DNA of 32,529 bases from Bacillus sp. SD088 (GTDB lineage: Bacteria; Bacillota; Bacilli; Bacillales; Bacillaceae_C), in contig NZ_JADIJK010000041.1 of the NCBI RefSeq assembly GCF_017355205.1, positions 1 to 32,529 on the forward strand, read 5' to 3'. The notes under the pieces are model-generated. The model saw nothing but the letters and a program-made list of their open reading frames with translations. It was not told the DNA's origin and searched no databases. Below, in pieces: positions 1-9,308 of the stretch. The position numbers were made by a program, and so were the translations under genes. Numbering within the stretch: position 1 is the first letter of the stretch; the number at the start of each line of letters is the position of its first letter.

Positions 1-15
1 ATCAACAATATTGGT

Positions 16-897
16 CTATCCTTTAATTGCGCCAATCATAATTCCTTTTACAAAATATCGCTGCAACAAAGGGTACAACAACAGCACAGGTAGGCTTGTC
101 ACCATAATTAGTGCGTATTTGATCCCTTCTGCCATTAAAAGTTGGGATGCTGCAGAATCACTCTCCATATCCATCATTTCTTGCATCTGACTTTGAATCA
201 AAATTTCTCGAATGAATAATTGTAGTGGATATTTATCTCGATCCGATAAATAGATTAATCCATTAAAAAACGCATTCCAATGAGCAACGCCATAGAATAA
301 CACCATGACCGCAAGTACCGGAACAGATAATGGTAAGACGATCCGAACAAGAATTTGCAAGGTTTTCGCCCCATCAATCGTGGCTGCCTCATGGAGTTCT
401 TCAGGTATATTCTCAAAGAATGTCCGCAGCACGATAAGATTATAAACAGACACAGCCCCAGGTAGCACCATTGCCCAATACGTATTAATAAGATGTAAAT
501 TCTTAATGACTAAGTAAGTTGGAATTAATCCGCCGCTGAAGTACATGGTGAATAATAAAAAAAGCATAATAATCTTACGTCCTGGCAACGTCTTACGGGA
601 TAATGGATACGCTCCCAAAACGGTTAATACTAAATTGATCATCGTCCCTGTAATGGCATATAACAACGTATTCGTAAAACCCGTCCAGACATCTTTGTGC
701 TGAAATACTTGTTCATACGCTTGTAATGTGATCTGCTTAGGGAATAGAAATACTTCTCCGCGAATCACAAATATAGGATTACTGATCGAGGCACTCGCCA
801 CAAATAAAAGCGGATACAAAACTATCATTAAAATACATGTCAATATTGCTCCATTGATCAGCCCAAATATCCGATCATCTGTACTCTTGATTGACAT
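16..897 (-). CDS. Sugar ABC transporter permease, LplC/YtcP type
   Basis: Inner-membrane permease of a binding-protein-dependent carbohydrate importer. The 293-residue protein has about six hydrophobic segments and the cytoplasmic EAA loop (EAATIDGAKTLQILVRIVLP, about residues 170-189) that docks on the ATPase. The N-terminal half and the long loop before the last membrane span resemble the LplC/YtcP group rather than the MalG group. It starts 16 bases after the stop of the LplB-type gene and is preceded by GAGGAGGTT, so the two are co-transcribed. The solute-binding lipoprotein that normally follows would lie left of the window. This group typically imports complex oligosaccharides and uses a shared ATPase encoded elsewhere (MsmX type); the substrate cannot be read here. 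Confidence 0.88.
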   Translation of the reverse strand: MSIKSTDDRIFGLINGAILTCILMIVLYPLLFVASASISNPIFVIRGEVFLFPKQITLQAYEQVFQHKDVWTGFTNTLLYAITGTMINLVLTVLGAYPLSRKTLPGRKIIMLFLLFTMYFSGGLIPTYLVIKNLHLINTYWAMVLPGAVSVYNLIVLRTFFENIPEELHEAATIDGAKTLQILVRIVLPLSVPVLAVMVLFYGVAHWNAFFNGLIYLSDRDKYPLQLFIREILIQSQMQEMMDMESDSAASQLLMAEGIKYALIMVTSLPVLLLYPLLQRYFVKGIMIGAIKG

Positions 898-913
898 CTT
901 CTAACCTCCTCAA

Positions 914-1885
914 CTACCACAAGCTATTACCACTAATTCGGCGCGTAGCAAAATTGACACTATACAATAAAATTAAATTAATTAAAGAATTGAATAATCC
1001 TACAGCAGAGGCAAAGCTGTATTGCGCACCAAGTATCCCACTACGATACACATAAGTTGAAAATACATCAGAGGCCTCCATATTTAGATCGTTTTGCATT
1101 AAAAATACTTTCTCGAAGCCAACGCCCATCATTGACCCGATATTTAGGATAAAAAGAATAGTTATAGTCGGCATAAGGGCAGGGATATTAATATGCCAGA
1201 TTCTCTGTAGACGAGAGGCGCCATCCATCATTGCCGCTTCATGCATCTGTGGGTCAATATTGGCCAGTGCCGCGATATAGATGATCGCTCCCCATCCGGC
1301 ATTCTGCCAAATGTTTGAACCAACATACAGTGTTTTAAACCAGGACGGTTCTGTCATAAAGGAAATCGGTTCAACACCAAACCATGATAAAAAATGATTC
1401 ACGATACCTGCTGTTGGCGATAAAAAAGTAACAAGCATCCCAACAAGAACAACTGTAGACAAAAAATGTGGTGCATAGGTAACGGTCTGTACCGTTCTTT
1501 TAAATTTACTGCTTCGAACCTCATTCAGCATAAGCGCTAGTATGATAGGTATTGGAAAACCAACCGCTAGTTCGTAAAGGCTAATACCTAATGTGTTAAA
1601 GAATAGTCTTGAGAAAAAATAGGAATCAAAGAAACGTTCAAAGTGAAGAAGACCAACCCAATCACTTCCTGTAATCCCCTTGATTGGTGAAAAGTTCTTG
1701 AAAGCAATTTGCACCCCGTACATTGGCCAATAATGAAAAATAACAAAATACGCCACTACCGGTAAGAGTAGAAAGTATAGTGCTCGATGCTGCACTATTC
1801 TACTGATCAATTTTTTCTTGACTACTTTTCCATCTACTACTTGTCTATTGACTACTTTTCTGTTCTGTACCACTCCTTTTTCCAT
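914..1885 (-). CDS. Sugar ABC transporter permease, LplB type
   Basis: Partner permease of the preceding LplC-type protein. It has 323 residues, a charged N-terminal tail of about 30 residues (repeated VVxxKVV and VVN motifs), then six predicted membrane spans. The EAA loop reads EAAMMDGASRLQRIWHINIP, and FNTLGISLYELAVGFPIPIILALMLNE is typical of the LplB/YtcP-partner family. The ATG has a strong AAGGAGGGA eight to nine bases upstream. The gene lies downstream of the AraC-type regulator and is separated from it by a clear terminator, so it must have its own promoter in 1886-2073. I could not place that promoter firmly. The regulator is the likely activator. Confidence 0.88.
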   Translation of the reverse strand: MEKGVVQNRKVVNRQVVDGKVVKKKLISRIVQHRALYFLLLPVVAYFVIFHYWPMYGVQIAFKNFSPIKGITGSDWVGLLHFERFFDSYFFSRLFFNTLGISLYELAVGFPIPIILALMLNEVRSSKFKRTVQTVTYAPHFLSTVVLVGMLVTFLSPTAGIVNHFLSWFGVEPISFMTEPSWFKTLYVGSNIWQNAGWGAIIYIAALANIDPQMHEAAMMDGASRLQRIWHINIPALMPTITILFILNIGSMMGVGFEKVFLMQNDLNMEASDVFSTYVYRSGILGAQYSFASAVGLFNSLINLILLYSVNFATRRISGNSLW

Positions 1886-2073
1886 TGGTTAAATCCCTCC
1901 TTCCAACTGAGAATCGTTGTTTCGGGATTCAGTATAGACTGTGCGCTTATCCTTCGTACACAGGTAATTCTGTCATCAAAGTGCTTTTTTTTACATCGAC
2001 AAAAAAACGAGCTATTTATAGCTTGCATAACTGTCTTTATCGAGCTTTTCTTTACATTCCTAAGTATAAAAGT

Positions 2074-2113
2074 CAAAAAAGCCGCCAAAGATCATCAATT
2101 CTTGGCAGCTTTT
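2074..2113 (-). terminator. Intrinsic terminator after the AraC-type regulator
   Basis: On the minus strand the arms AAGCTGCCAAGA and TCTTTGGCGGCTT pair around an eight-base loop and are followed by a run of six T. It lies four bases after the regulator stop codon. It should end the regulator transcript before the permease genes. Confidence 0.8.
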
Positions 2114-2116
2114 ATA

Positions 2117-4432
2117 TTATTCTTTTATACTACTAAGCTTCCGATATTGTACAGGTGTCATGCCTTCCCTTTTACGGAATTTTCTACGAAAATTAGACCC
2201 ATCCACATATCCCGTCTGATCAATAATATCGGCAATTTTCAAATTGGTTGTTCGCAAAAGTTTTTTCGCTTCCTCCATACGAAGCATATCGATATATTGT
2301 ATAAGTGAGTAACCCGTTTGGTCTTTAAAATACCGTGTGACATAGGAAGGGGAAAGCGAAACTTCAGTTGCAATTGTATCAAGAGAGATGGTATTTTCCC
2401 TATAGCGTTGCTTCACTAATTCTATTAACTGATTGAGCAAGGCGGTATTTTTGCTTTCACGTTGATTCTCGAGAATGTGACACAACTTATTATAAAAATC
2501 GATCAAGCGTAGCTCCACCTCGTTCAACTGTTCTATGTCATCTTCAAAAAGGTGGCGCAAATCTCCTTGGCAAAACTCCATTAAATCTTCATTCATTTCA
2601 TATAAGCTATTCATCACAGTTGTCGTAATATTCACCCATACCTCGTTCGCCTTTTCAGGCGTTACCGATTGCTCCAACAGGCTAGCAGCAATCTCGCGAA
2701 CACTCTGTTCCATTTCTGATCTATTTGCTTGTTTTAACGATAGGATAAGCCTATCTCCTATATCTTTTCTATAAATATATTGTCTACTTACCTTATCCTT
2801 CACACTAGCGTACGTGATAACACGTCCTCCACCTAAATAATAGCGATATTGCGCTGCTTGGTCTGCTTCCCTCAGGGTTAAACCCACCCTCTCAAGACTA
2901 TCATATAAAGATCCGATCCCTGCCGTTAATGATTGGTTATAATATTGTTCGTAGATTTCGATCGCTTTACGAGCTTGATAAGGAAGGATTCCCTTCATAT
3001 CCTCGCTATCGTTTATATTAATGACAGCCGCAACACTTCTTAGGTTTGGAAGCTCAATACAGTGGCCTGTACCAACCTCTCCAATTACCTCTTCAACAAT
3101 ATTTATTAACCCAAATATTAGCAACTCTCGATGAGAGCGGGTTTTCATTTCATATAATCGGTATTCATCCACTTTAAATATCACCACCACATAGTAAGGG
3201 TTTGCAGTTAAAAAAGATGGAGAATCAAGTAAATGTTCAATTTCTTTCATCCTTGTTAATTCCCCTTGCAATAAGTGGTGAATATACTTTTCTTTAAGCA
3301 ACCGACTTCTCGTTTTCATATGTGAATTGAGGATGCTATTTTCATGTGCCAAAAAGTCAAATGCCCTGGTAACGAGTGAATACTCATCAGCTCGTATACT
3401 TTTTTGCACGCCTTCATTAGGTTTAATCGCGCTAGCTAGTTTTCTCCATGGTCTATATTGAATCCTAGCGAATGAATACGAAAGAAAAAGTCCAAAGGCA
3501 AAGATACCGAAAACCGTTAGCATGAACATCCTTTTTAGTTCCTTAGCTTCCTGTAAAAATTGATTCTGAGGCATTGCTAGTATATACGTCCATCCATTAT
3601 TTTCAGAAGTTACACGTACAAGTGACAATGATTGGTTATCCCAAATAATCGATAATGCTTCAGGAGATTGATGAATGATTTCGTCCAACAAGTCTTCGCT
3701 GTTTCCACTTAGATCGCCTAGATTGGTCGAAGCTAGAAGCGTTTGATCTTGATCCAACAAAAAAGAATAGCCCTCATATCCGTTAAAGACTCGCTTAACC
3801 ATACCAACAAACTGTTGATCTCTAATAAGAAACAACACTAATCGCGGTGCTTTACTACTTGAACCAGGAAGCGGATAAACATAAATAGAAGATTTTTCAT
3901 TCGTTTTATCCGAAGGAGCTAGAGATGCCATCGGAAACATGGTTGGAACTTGTGATGATATTACTTGCTGTTGCAAAATATCAGAGCCCTGCATCCAAGA
4001 TGGATACTGCCTTTGAAGAAAATCGGCAAGACTATAACTTCCGCGCGAATTAAGAATTTGCACCTCCTCATTGTAGCTATAGGCCAGTGCAATATCATAT
4101 ACGAATGAATTCCCAGCAGCATATGAACGAATATTTCGAACCATTTGGTAACTGTCGTAGCCTCCATTAGCTAGTAAATAGGGGGTAAACTTTGTATTGT
4201 GCGGAATTTCCAGCGCAATCCGCTCCATTTCCTTAATCCTGCTCTCAGTCATATTTTGTACCTCCGAGAGGATGGAAGTACTTACCTCTTCGACATTGTC
4301 ACTAAGCATTTCTTGAAGCTTTCCGTATAGTAAACTCCCTAGAATAAGCAGAATGATCATCATCAAAATTGTATAGGAAATAAAATATTTATAAAAACGA
4401 ATCGAAAGCCTTTCCTTTATAGCCAAAGACAT
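2117..4432 (-). CDS. Membrane-anchored AraC-family regulator (YesN/YtdP-like)
   Basis: A 771-residue one-component regulator. An N-terminal membrane helix (about residues 15-36) and a second at about 306-326 bracket a large extracytoplasmic region of the dCache type. A cytoplasmic linker follows, and then a double helix-turn-helix of the AraC type at about residues 665-765 (ISLDTIATEVSLSPSYVTRYF, then the second helix-turn-helix and GYVDGSNFRRKFRKREGMTPVQYR). Such proteins sense an extracellular or binding-protein-delivered sugar and activate adjacent LplB/LplC importers in Bacillus. Here the gene lies directly upstream of that permease pair on the same strand. The start ATG has AGGGGTG upstream. 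The ligand is unknown. Confidence 0.88.
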   Translation of the reverse strand: MSLAIKERLSIRFYKYFISYTILMMIILLILGSLLYGKLQEMLSDNVEEVSTSILSEVQNMTESRIKEMERIALEIPHNTKFTPYLLANGGYDSYQMVRNIRSYAAGNSFVYDIALAYSYNEEVQILNSRGSYSLADFLQRQYPSWMQGSDILQQQVISSQVPTMFPMASLAPSDKTNEKSSIYVYPLPGSSSKAPRLVLFLIRDQQFVGMVKRVFNGYEGYSFLLDQDQTLLASTNLGDLSGNSEDLLDEIIHQSPEALSIIWDNQSLSLVRVTSENNGWTYILAMPQNQFLQEAKELKRMFMLTVFGIFAFGLFLSYSFARIQYRPWRKLASAIKPNEGVQKSIRADEYSLVTRAFDFLAHENSILNSHMKTRSRLLKEKYIHHLLQGELTRMKEIEHLLDSPSFLTANPYYVVVIFKVDEYRLYEMKTRSHRELLIFGLINIVEEVIGEVGTGHCIELPNLRSVAAVININDSEDMKGILPYQARKAIEIYEQYYNQSLTAGIGSLYDSLERVGLTLREADQAAQYRYYLGGGRVITYASVKDKVSRQYIYRKDIGDRLILSLKQANRSEMEQSVREIAASLLEQSVTPEKANEVWVNITTTVMNSLYEMNEDLMEFCQGDLRHLFEDDIEQLNEVELRLIDFYNKLCHILENQRESKNTALLNQLIELVKQRYRENTISLDTIATEVSLSPSYVTRYFKDQTGYSLIQYIDMLRMEEAKKLLRTTNLKIADIIDQTGYVDGSNFRRKFRKREGMTPVQYRKLSSIKE

Positions 4433-4600
4433 AGCTACACCCCTAGTTAGAATTTTATATGTAGATCATCATTTAATTTCTTCAATGGTTGCTCTTTTAA
4501 ATGTTTTACTAGAGGAAATGATCTAAAATCGTATCTATAGAAAACCTTATAGTTAAGATTGGTAATCTTGACCAAATCTCAAATTATAAGGAGTTTATGT

Positions 4601-4711
4601 ATGGGCAAAATTACTACACAATCTATAACAAAGTTCATTAATTTAAACGCTTTCATTATAGCAGAAATAGAAATACTTGTTTCAATATTTTTCAAAACCT
4701 TCGAGTCTTGA
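4601..4711 (+). CDS. Possible small hydrophobic protein of 36 residues
   Basis: The only candidate gene in the 360-base gap between the AraC regulator and potD. An ATG has AAGGAG seven bases upstream and opens a 36-codon frame ending in TGA. The peptide begins MGKITTQSITKF and its middle (NLNAFIIAEIEILVSIFFK) could be a single membrane helix. No family is recognised and no good plus-strand promoter was seen. It may simply be chance in AT-rich DNA. Confidence 0.25.
   Translation: MGKITTQSITKFINLNAFIIAEIEILVSIFFKTFES
4642..4656 (-). promoter_or_regulatory. cre-like site upstream of the sugar regulator
   Basis: On the minus strand the sequence ATGAAAGCGTTTAAA matches the CcpA operator consensus (WTGNAANCGNWWNCW) at all but one conserved position. 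It lies about 210 bases before the AraC-type regulator, which fits carbon catabolite control of a carbohydrate locus. It overlaps the possible small ORF, so it could be coincidental. Confidence 0.3.
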
Positions 4712-4741
4712 TAAGAAGGAGGTCGTGTATTCATCCAATTA

Positions 4742-4785
4742 TAAAGGAAAAGAAGAGGGAAGGATGTTCGTTTTCTTTCCTCTTC
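4742..4785 (-). terminator. Terminator after potD
   Basis: On the minus strand GAAGAGG and CCTCTTC pair around a 20-base loop and are followed by TTTTCCTTT. It lies ten bases after the potD stop and marks the end of the pot operon. Confidence 0.6.
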
Positions 4786-4794
4786 AAGTTCTCC

Positions 4795-5868
4795 TTATTT
4801 TCGATGCATTTTAAATTCTAGATACAGGTCATTATAATAAGCCAACATTCTTTTGCCTAAGTTATCGTATACCTCTAGCCTTTCAGTTAACTCAGGTTCT
4901 GGATAAAAACGTTGGTCGTTCACGACCTCTTCATCTAGGTAATCCAGTGCTTTTTGGTTAGGGGTAGAGTAGCCAACATAGTCTGCATTCTGGGCGGCGT
5001 TTTCGGGATCGAGCATAAAATTAATGAATTTGTATGCTCCTTCTACATTTTGGGCTGATTTCGGGATCACCATATTATCAAACCACAAATTGGAGCCTTC
5101 TTCAGGTACGACATAGTCGACATTTTCATTTTCCCACATGACATCAGCCGCTTCCCCAGACCAAGTCACTCCGATGGCAGCTTCTTCGTTCGCCAGTAAA
5201 AGCTTGATTTCATCACCAATGATTGCCTTCACATTAGGTGTAAGCTGATCCAGCTTTTGCTTGGCTTCCAATAGATGTTCTTTATTCGTATCGTTCAAAG
5301 AATAGCCAAGACTATTTAACCCTAGTCCAATTACCTCCCTTGCTCCATCAACAAGGAAGATTTGGTTTTTAAAATCAGGATTCCATAAATCATCCCAGTT
5401 TGTTAAGGTCTTCCCATCTAACATGTTCGGATTATAAATAATCCCAAAGGTACCCCAAAAATAAGGGATGGAATACTCATTTTCGAGATCAAACGATAAA
5501 TCCAAGAAACGAGGATCAATATATTCTAAATTAGGGATTTTTTCGTGATCAAGTGGAAGCAGCAGTCCCTCTTCCTTCATCTTGCTAATCGCGTATTCCG
5601 ATGGAACCGTGACGTCATACGCTGTTCCTCCTTGGGAGATTTTCGTCATCATTGCCTCATTCGAATCAAATGTTTGATAAATGACCTTCATTCCTGTTTC
5701 TTCTTCGAATTTATCAATTAAATCTGGATCGATATAATCTCCCCAATTATAGACATTTAACGTATTGCCTCCTGTAAAGCCTTGAGCTGAATTCAAGTGT
5801 GAGGCAAGATACATCAGCCCAAATGCAATGATGATCACAGGAACAAAAATACGTACAATTTGCTTCAT
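4795..5868 (-). CDS. potD: Spermidine/putrescine-binding protein PotD
   Basis: Extracytoplasmic polyamine-binding protein of the PotABCD importer; 357 residues, a normal length. The mature part begins near LNVYNWGDYIDPDLIDKFEE, the hallmark start of PotD/PotF proteins. Later segments (SEYAISKMKEEGLLLPLDHE, IPYFWGTFGIIYN) are also typical of the family. The N-terminus is hydrophobic (about residues 5-22) but ends LASHLNSAQGF and shows no lipobox cysteine. The protein is therefore probably held by an uncleaved membrane anchor, or released, rather than lipidated. The ATG overlaps the potC stop by four bases (ATGA). It is last in the operon and followed by a terminator. Confidence 0.92.
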   Translation of the reverse strand: MKQIVRIFVPVIIIAFGLMYLASHLNSAQGFTGGNTLNVYNWGDYIDPDLIDKFEEETGMKVIYQTFDSNEAMMTKISQGGTAYDVTVPSEYAISKMKEEGLLLPLDHEKIPNLEYIDPRFLDLSFDLENEYSIPYFWGTFGIIYNPNMLDGKTLTNWDDLWNPDFKNQIFLVDGAREVIGLGLNSLGYSLNDTNKEHLLEAKQKLDQLTPNVKAIIGDEIKLLLANEEAAIGVTWSGEAADVMWENENVDYVVPEEGSNLWFDNMVIPKSAQNVEGAYKFINFMLDPENAAQNADYVGYSTPNQKALDYLDEEVVNDQRFYPEPELTERLEVYDNLGKRMLAYYNDLYLEFKMHRK

Positions 5869-6671
5869 GATTTTCTCACCCCTTGAGCAGATGGCTTAGC
5901 ATTGCGCTGGTTCACGTAGTAATATCCTAAAACGAGCACAAGCGTAATGAAAAAAATTAGGGTCGACAAAGCATTGATCTCTAAAGAAATCCCTTGACGT
6001 GCCCGTGAGTAAATTTCTACAGAAAGCGTAGAAAAGCCATTTCCTGTAACAAAAAAGGTCACAGCAAAATCATCCAATGAATAGGTTAATGCCATAAAAA
6101 ATCCCGCAAATACGCCTGGAGTGATATAAGGTAAAATCACCTTCGATAGAACATCCCAATTGGTCGCCCCTAAATCTTTCGCTGCATCAATCAATGTGGA
6201 GCTCATCTCTTGTAATTTTGGCAATACCATAATCACGACAATCGGCACACTGAAAGCGATATGGGAGAGCAAGACAGATGTAAACCCGAGCTTTATTCCA
6301 ACCATTGTAAACATAATCAAAAAGGATGCACCGATGATAACATCTGGACTGACAATCAACACATTATTTAAGGTTTGCAAAGTTTGTTTTGTCTGCATTT
6401 TTCTTACATACATAATCGCAAGCGCCCCAAAAATACCAAGGATGGTAGAAATCGCGGCCGAAAGCAGAGCAATCACCAATGTATTTAACGCAATAATAAT
6501 TAACCGCGTGTCTTTAAAAACATTGAGATAATACTCCCAAGTAAATCCTTCAAAACTCCGCATCGATCCGCCACTATTAAAGGAGTAATACATAAGATAT
6601 ACAATCGGTGCATAAAGAACAAAAAAGACGAACACTAAATAAAGATTGGCTATTTTTGCTTTCCCCTTCAT
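5865..6671 (-). CDS. potC: Polyamine ABC transporter permease PotC
   Basis: Second membrane subunit of the polyamine importer, 268 residues with six predicted spans. The EAA-like loop is AAKDLGATNWDVLSKVILPYITP, and it is followed by FMALTYSLDDFAVTFFVTG, which is characteristic of PotC. The ATG overlaps the end of potB by four bases and its own stop overlaps the start of potD by four, so translation is coupled through the operon. Length and topology are ordinary for the family. Confidence 0.92.
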   Translation of the reverse strand: MKGKAKIANLYLVFVFFVLYAPIVYLMYYSFNSGGSMRSFEGFTWEYYLNVFKDTRLIIIALNTLVIALLSAAISTILGIFGALAIMYVRKMQTKQTLQTLNNVLIVSPDVIIGASFLIMFTMVGIKLGFTSVLLSHIAFSVPIVVIMVLPKLQEMSSTLIDAAKDLGATNWDVLSKVILPYITPGVFAGFFMALTYSLDDFAVTFFVTGNGFSTLSVEIYSRARQGISLEINALSTLIFFITLVLVLGYYYVNQRNAKPSAQGVRKS

Positions 6672-7477
6672 GCCAAGTCACCCCGCTTTCGCTGACCCGT
6701 TAGAATCATAATAATTGCCATCGCAATGATTAAAAAGACAGCGATTGTTGAGCCCATTCCCCAATCCTGTGTGATAAGAAAATGCTGTTCAATTGCGGTA
6801 CCCAATGTGATCACACGGTTTCCAGCAATTAATCTTGTAATCATAAATAAAGAAAGAGACGGAATAAAAACAGCCTGACAACCTGATTTCACTCCTTTTA
6901 ATGTCAAAGGAAAAATGACTCGTCTAAATGTCATCCATGCACTCGCACCAAGATCACTCGCTGCATAAATATAGGATGGATTAAGCTTTTCTAATGCATT
7001 ATAAATCGGCAAAATCATAAAAGGGATAAAGATATAAACAGAAACAAAGATAAAGCTAAAATCCGTAAAGAGAATTTGCCGTGAGCCAATGCCAATGACA
7101 TCTAATAGCTGATTTGCCGGACCATAAGCTCCGAATAAGCCTAAAAAGGCATAGGCTTTTAATAATAAATTAATCCATGATGGCAGAATGATCAGCAAAA
7201 GCCATAATTGCCTATGCTTTGCTTTTGTTAATAGATAAGCAGTTGGATAAGAAATCAGTAAACAAAATACGGTAATCAAAAAAGCATACCAAAAAGAACT
7301 AAGCGTCATTTTTAAGTAGACAGGTGTAAAGAATTTTTGATAATTACTGAGTGTGAGATTTCCTTCAATATCAAAAAAGGAGTAATACACCACTAATAAA
7401 ATAGGGGTGACAACGAATAGAACAATCCAAAGCACATATGGGATTAAATAAATATTGCGCATTTTCTTACTCTGCAT
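6668..7477 (-). CDS. potB: Polyamine ABC transporter permease PotB
   Basis: First membrane subunit of the polyamine importer, 269 residues from the chosen start. I prefer the ATG at 7477 ([11 protein letters not shown]) because GAGGTG lies about seven bases upstream; the frame stays open to 7498. It overlaps the potA stop by 11 bases. N-terminal span [26 protein letters not shown] and the loop [23 protein letters not shown] match PotB. The region after the loop ([22 protein letters not shown]) also fits. It forms the channel with PotC. Confidence 0.9.
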   Translation of the reverse strand: MQSKKMRNIYLIPYVLWIVLFVVTPILLVVYYSFFDIEGNLTLSNYQKFFTPVYLKMTLSSFWYAFLITVFCLLISYPTAYLLTKAKHRQLWLLLIILPSWINLLLKAYAFLGLFGAYGPANQLLDVIGIGSRQILFTDFSFIFVSVYIFIPFMILPIYNALEKLNPSYIYAASDLGASAWMTFRRVIFPLTLKGVKSGCQAVFIPSLSLFMITRLIAGNRVITLGTAIEQHFLITQDWGMGSTIAVFLIIAMAIIMILTGQRKRGDLA

Positions 7478-8570
7478 GGCGCACCTCATCATAGGCATCT
7501 AAACGCTTATCAAATTCTTCTTCTGTTTCCCCTAAACGCATAACATGGATGGACTCAGGATCAAAGTAAAGGCCAATTTTGTCTCCTGGCTTCGCTTTTT
7601 TCGTCGAGTGAACCAACCAACTATTTCCTTCTTGGTCATTACAAACTATTTCATAATGAACGCCTCGAAATAAAAGAGTATCAACAGTGACATGAAATTT
7701 ACCGAGTTCCAAAGTCGTAATTTCTAAATCCTCTGGTCTGATGACAATGTCCACTGGTTCATTCGCATGAAATCCTTGGTCTACACACTCATATTGTTTT
7801 CCGGTAAATTCGACCAAGAAATCTTCAATCATCTTCCCAGAAACAATATTTGATTCCCCGATAAAATCGGCAACAAAGCGATTGATCGGCTCATCATAAA
7901 TATCAATTGGGGGTCCACTTTGCTGAATCTTCCCTTCATTTAATACAAAAATCTCGTCTGACATTGCCAGTGCTTCTTCCTGATCATGGGTCACGAAAAT
8001 AAAGGTAATTCCCAAACGTTGCTGTAACTCACGCAGTTCATATTGCATCTCTGTGCGCAGTTTTAAATCTAAAGCGGACAATGGCTCATCTAATAAAATC
8101 ACTTCAGGTTCATTGACAATGGCTCGGGCAATCGCGACACGCTGCCTTTGCCCACCAGACATTTCAGTGATCTCTCTCTTTTCATAACCCGATAAATTAA
8201 CAAATTTTAAGGCCTGTTTTACCTTTTCCTCAATCACATTGTTTTTCAACTTTTTAATCCGCAAACCAAAAGCGACATTTTCAAACACATTTAAATGAGG
8301 AAACAGCGCATAGTCTTGAAATACAGTATTGACCTGACGTTTATTAGCAGGAATTCGATTGATTTTCTTTCCATTAAAGAAAATATTTCCTTTCGTTGGT
8401 TCAATAAACCCAGCGATTAAGCGTAATATCGTCGTCTTCCCACATCCCGATGGCCCTAATAGTGTATAAAATTTCCCTCGTTCCATTTCAAAAGACACAT
8501 CATCTAATATCAGATCATCGTCAAAGTATTTTGATACATGTTCAAAACGTATGATTGCTTGTTCTGTCAC
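7467..8570 (-). CDS. potA: Polyamine ABC transporter ATPase PotA
   Basis: ATP-hydrolysing subunit of the PotABCD importer, 367 residues. Walker A is GPSGCGKTT (residues 39-47), the Q-loop is [10 protein letters not shown], the signature MSGGQRQR (137-144), Walker B VILLDEP (157-163) and the switch histidine lies in VTHDQEEA (about 195). A C-terminal TOBE-type domain covers roughly 280-350 and includes [10 protein letters not shown]. The start is GTG with GGAGGG about eight bases upstream. It follows the regulator gene by 34 bases. All catalytic motifs are intact. Confidence 0.93.
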   Translation of the reverse strand: MTEQAIIRFEHVSKYFDDDLILDDVSFEMERGKFYTLLGPSGCGKTTILRLIAGFIEPTKGNIFFNGKKINRIPANKRQVNTVFQDYALFPHLNVFENVAFGLRIKKLKNNVIEEKVKQALKFVNLSGYEKREITEMSGGQRQRVAIARAIVNEPEVILLDEPLSALDLKLRTEMQYELRELQQRLGITFIFVTHDQEEALAMSDEIFVLNEGKIQQSGPPIDIYDEPINRFVADFIGESNIVSGKMIEDFLVEFTGKQYECVDQGFHANEPVDIVIRPEDLEITTLELGKFHVTVDTLLFRGVHYEIVCNDQEGNSWLVHSTKKAKPGDKIGLYFDPESIHVMRLGETEEEFDKRLDAYDEVRHAE

Positions 8571-8604
8571 GTTTGTTCCCTCCGTCTCTTCCAGTTTGGT
8601 CGTT

Positions 8605-9147
8605 TCACAAATAAGAATCTGTTGCGACCAAGATTAATTCACTTAAACCTTTATATACATTGCTAATTTGGTGTGTATCAGAGGCTTGGAAGTAGATCGA
8701 TTCCCCTGCTTTTGCAAAATAAGTCCTCTTTCCAAGTGTGATCATGACCTCTCCTTTCAATACATAAGCAAAAGTCTCAGATAAAGAGGGTTCGAATTCC
8801 TTAAACTCCCCTTCTTCGCTTAATGTTAACCAAATCGGCTCCATTTCCATTTCATTGGATTCGGGGACAAGCCATGTCATTTCATAGCCTTTTTCCTCAT
8901 CCTTATAATCTGTTTGCACTTCTTCCTCATACACAACCCGCTGTTCTCGTTCTTCTTCATCAAAGAATTGTTTCGGTGTACAGCCTAACACTTCTAAAAT
9001 CGCAAAAAAGGTCTCCATGGAAGGAGAACTTAAGTCTCGTTCAAGCTGAGAAAGATACCCTTTACTTAAATCCGTTCTTTCTCCTAATTCCTCTTGCGTC
9101 AACCCTTTTTTCAATCGCAATGTTTTAATTTTCTTCCCGATTTGCAT
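8605..9147 (-). CDS. XRE-cupin regulator of the pot operon
   Basis: A 180-residue regulator with an N-terminal XRE helix-turn-helix (about residues 5-60, including [20 protein letters not shown]) and a C-terminal cupin fold (about 105-175, with [20 protein letters not shown] and [17 protein letters not shown]). This is the PuuR/PotR architecture that typically senses polyamines. I place the start at 9147 because GAGG lies about ten bases upstream; an ATG five codons earlier is possible. It is the first gene of the pot operon and is preceded by repeated operator-like half sites, so autorepression in response to polyamines is the likely mode. Confidence 0.85.
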   Translation of the reverse strand: MQIGKKIKTLRLKKGLTQEELGERTDLSKGYLSQLERDLSSPSMETFFAILEVLGCTPKQFFDEEEREQRVVYEEEVQTDYKDEEKGYEMTWLVPESNEMEMEPIWLTLSEEGEFKEFEPSLSETFAYVLKGEVMITLGKRTYFAKAGESIYFQASDTHQISNVYKGLSELILVATDSYL

Positions 9148-9177
9148 GTTAAAAAACCTCATTTTAGTTTAATGATA

Positions 9178-9225
9178 GTAAACTTCATGTCAATAAAGTT
9201 TACTTATACACAACTTAAAGTTTAC
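9178..9225. promoter_or_regulatory. Operator-like half sites before the pot operon
   Basis: Three exact copies of an eight-base half site: GTAAACTT at 9178-9185, and its inverse AAGTTTAC at 9196-9203 and 9218-9225. The first two form a perfect inverted repeat with a ten-base spacer. The last two are 22 bases apart, two helical turns. They lie between the regulator start and a TATAAT on the minus strand at 9235-9240, just downstream of the likely promoter. Binding of the XRE-cupin protein here is inferred. Confidence 0.55.
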
Positions 9226-9234
9226 CACCAGATT

Positions 9235-9262
9235 ATTATACATAAATTTTAAAATTGAGCAA
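9235..9262 (-). promoter_or_regulatory. Candidate promoter of the pot operon
   Basis: On the minus strand a perfect TATAAT (9235-9240) is preceded, with a 16-base spacer, by TTGCTC (9257-9262). The -35 element is weak, as expected for a regulated promoter, and the operator-like half sites lie immediately downstream. Confidence 0.45.
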
Positions 9263-9308
9263 TAGGTTTTTTCTATTTTTATTCAAAAATAACGAATTAG
9301 ATTAAAAG

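Noticed and set aside
1787-2308. Plus-strand open frame of 173 codons over the LplB/AraC junction
   Set aside because: It lies antisense to the start of the permease gene and the end of the regulator, and crosses the terminator; the peptide is low-complexity and matches nothing.
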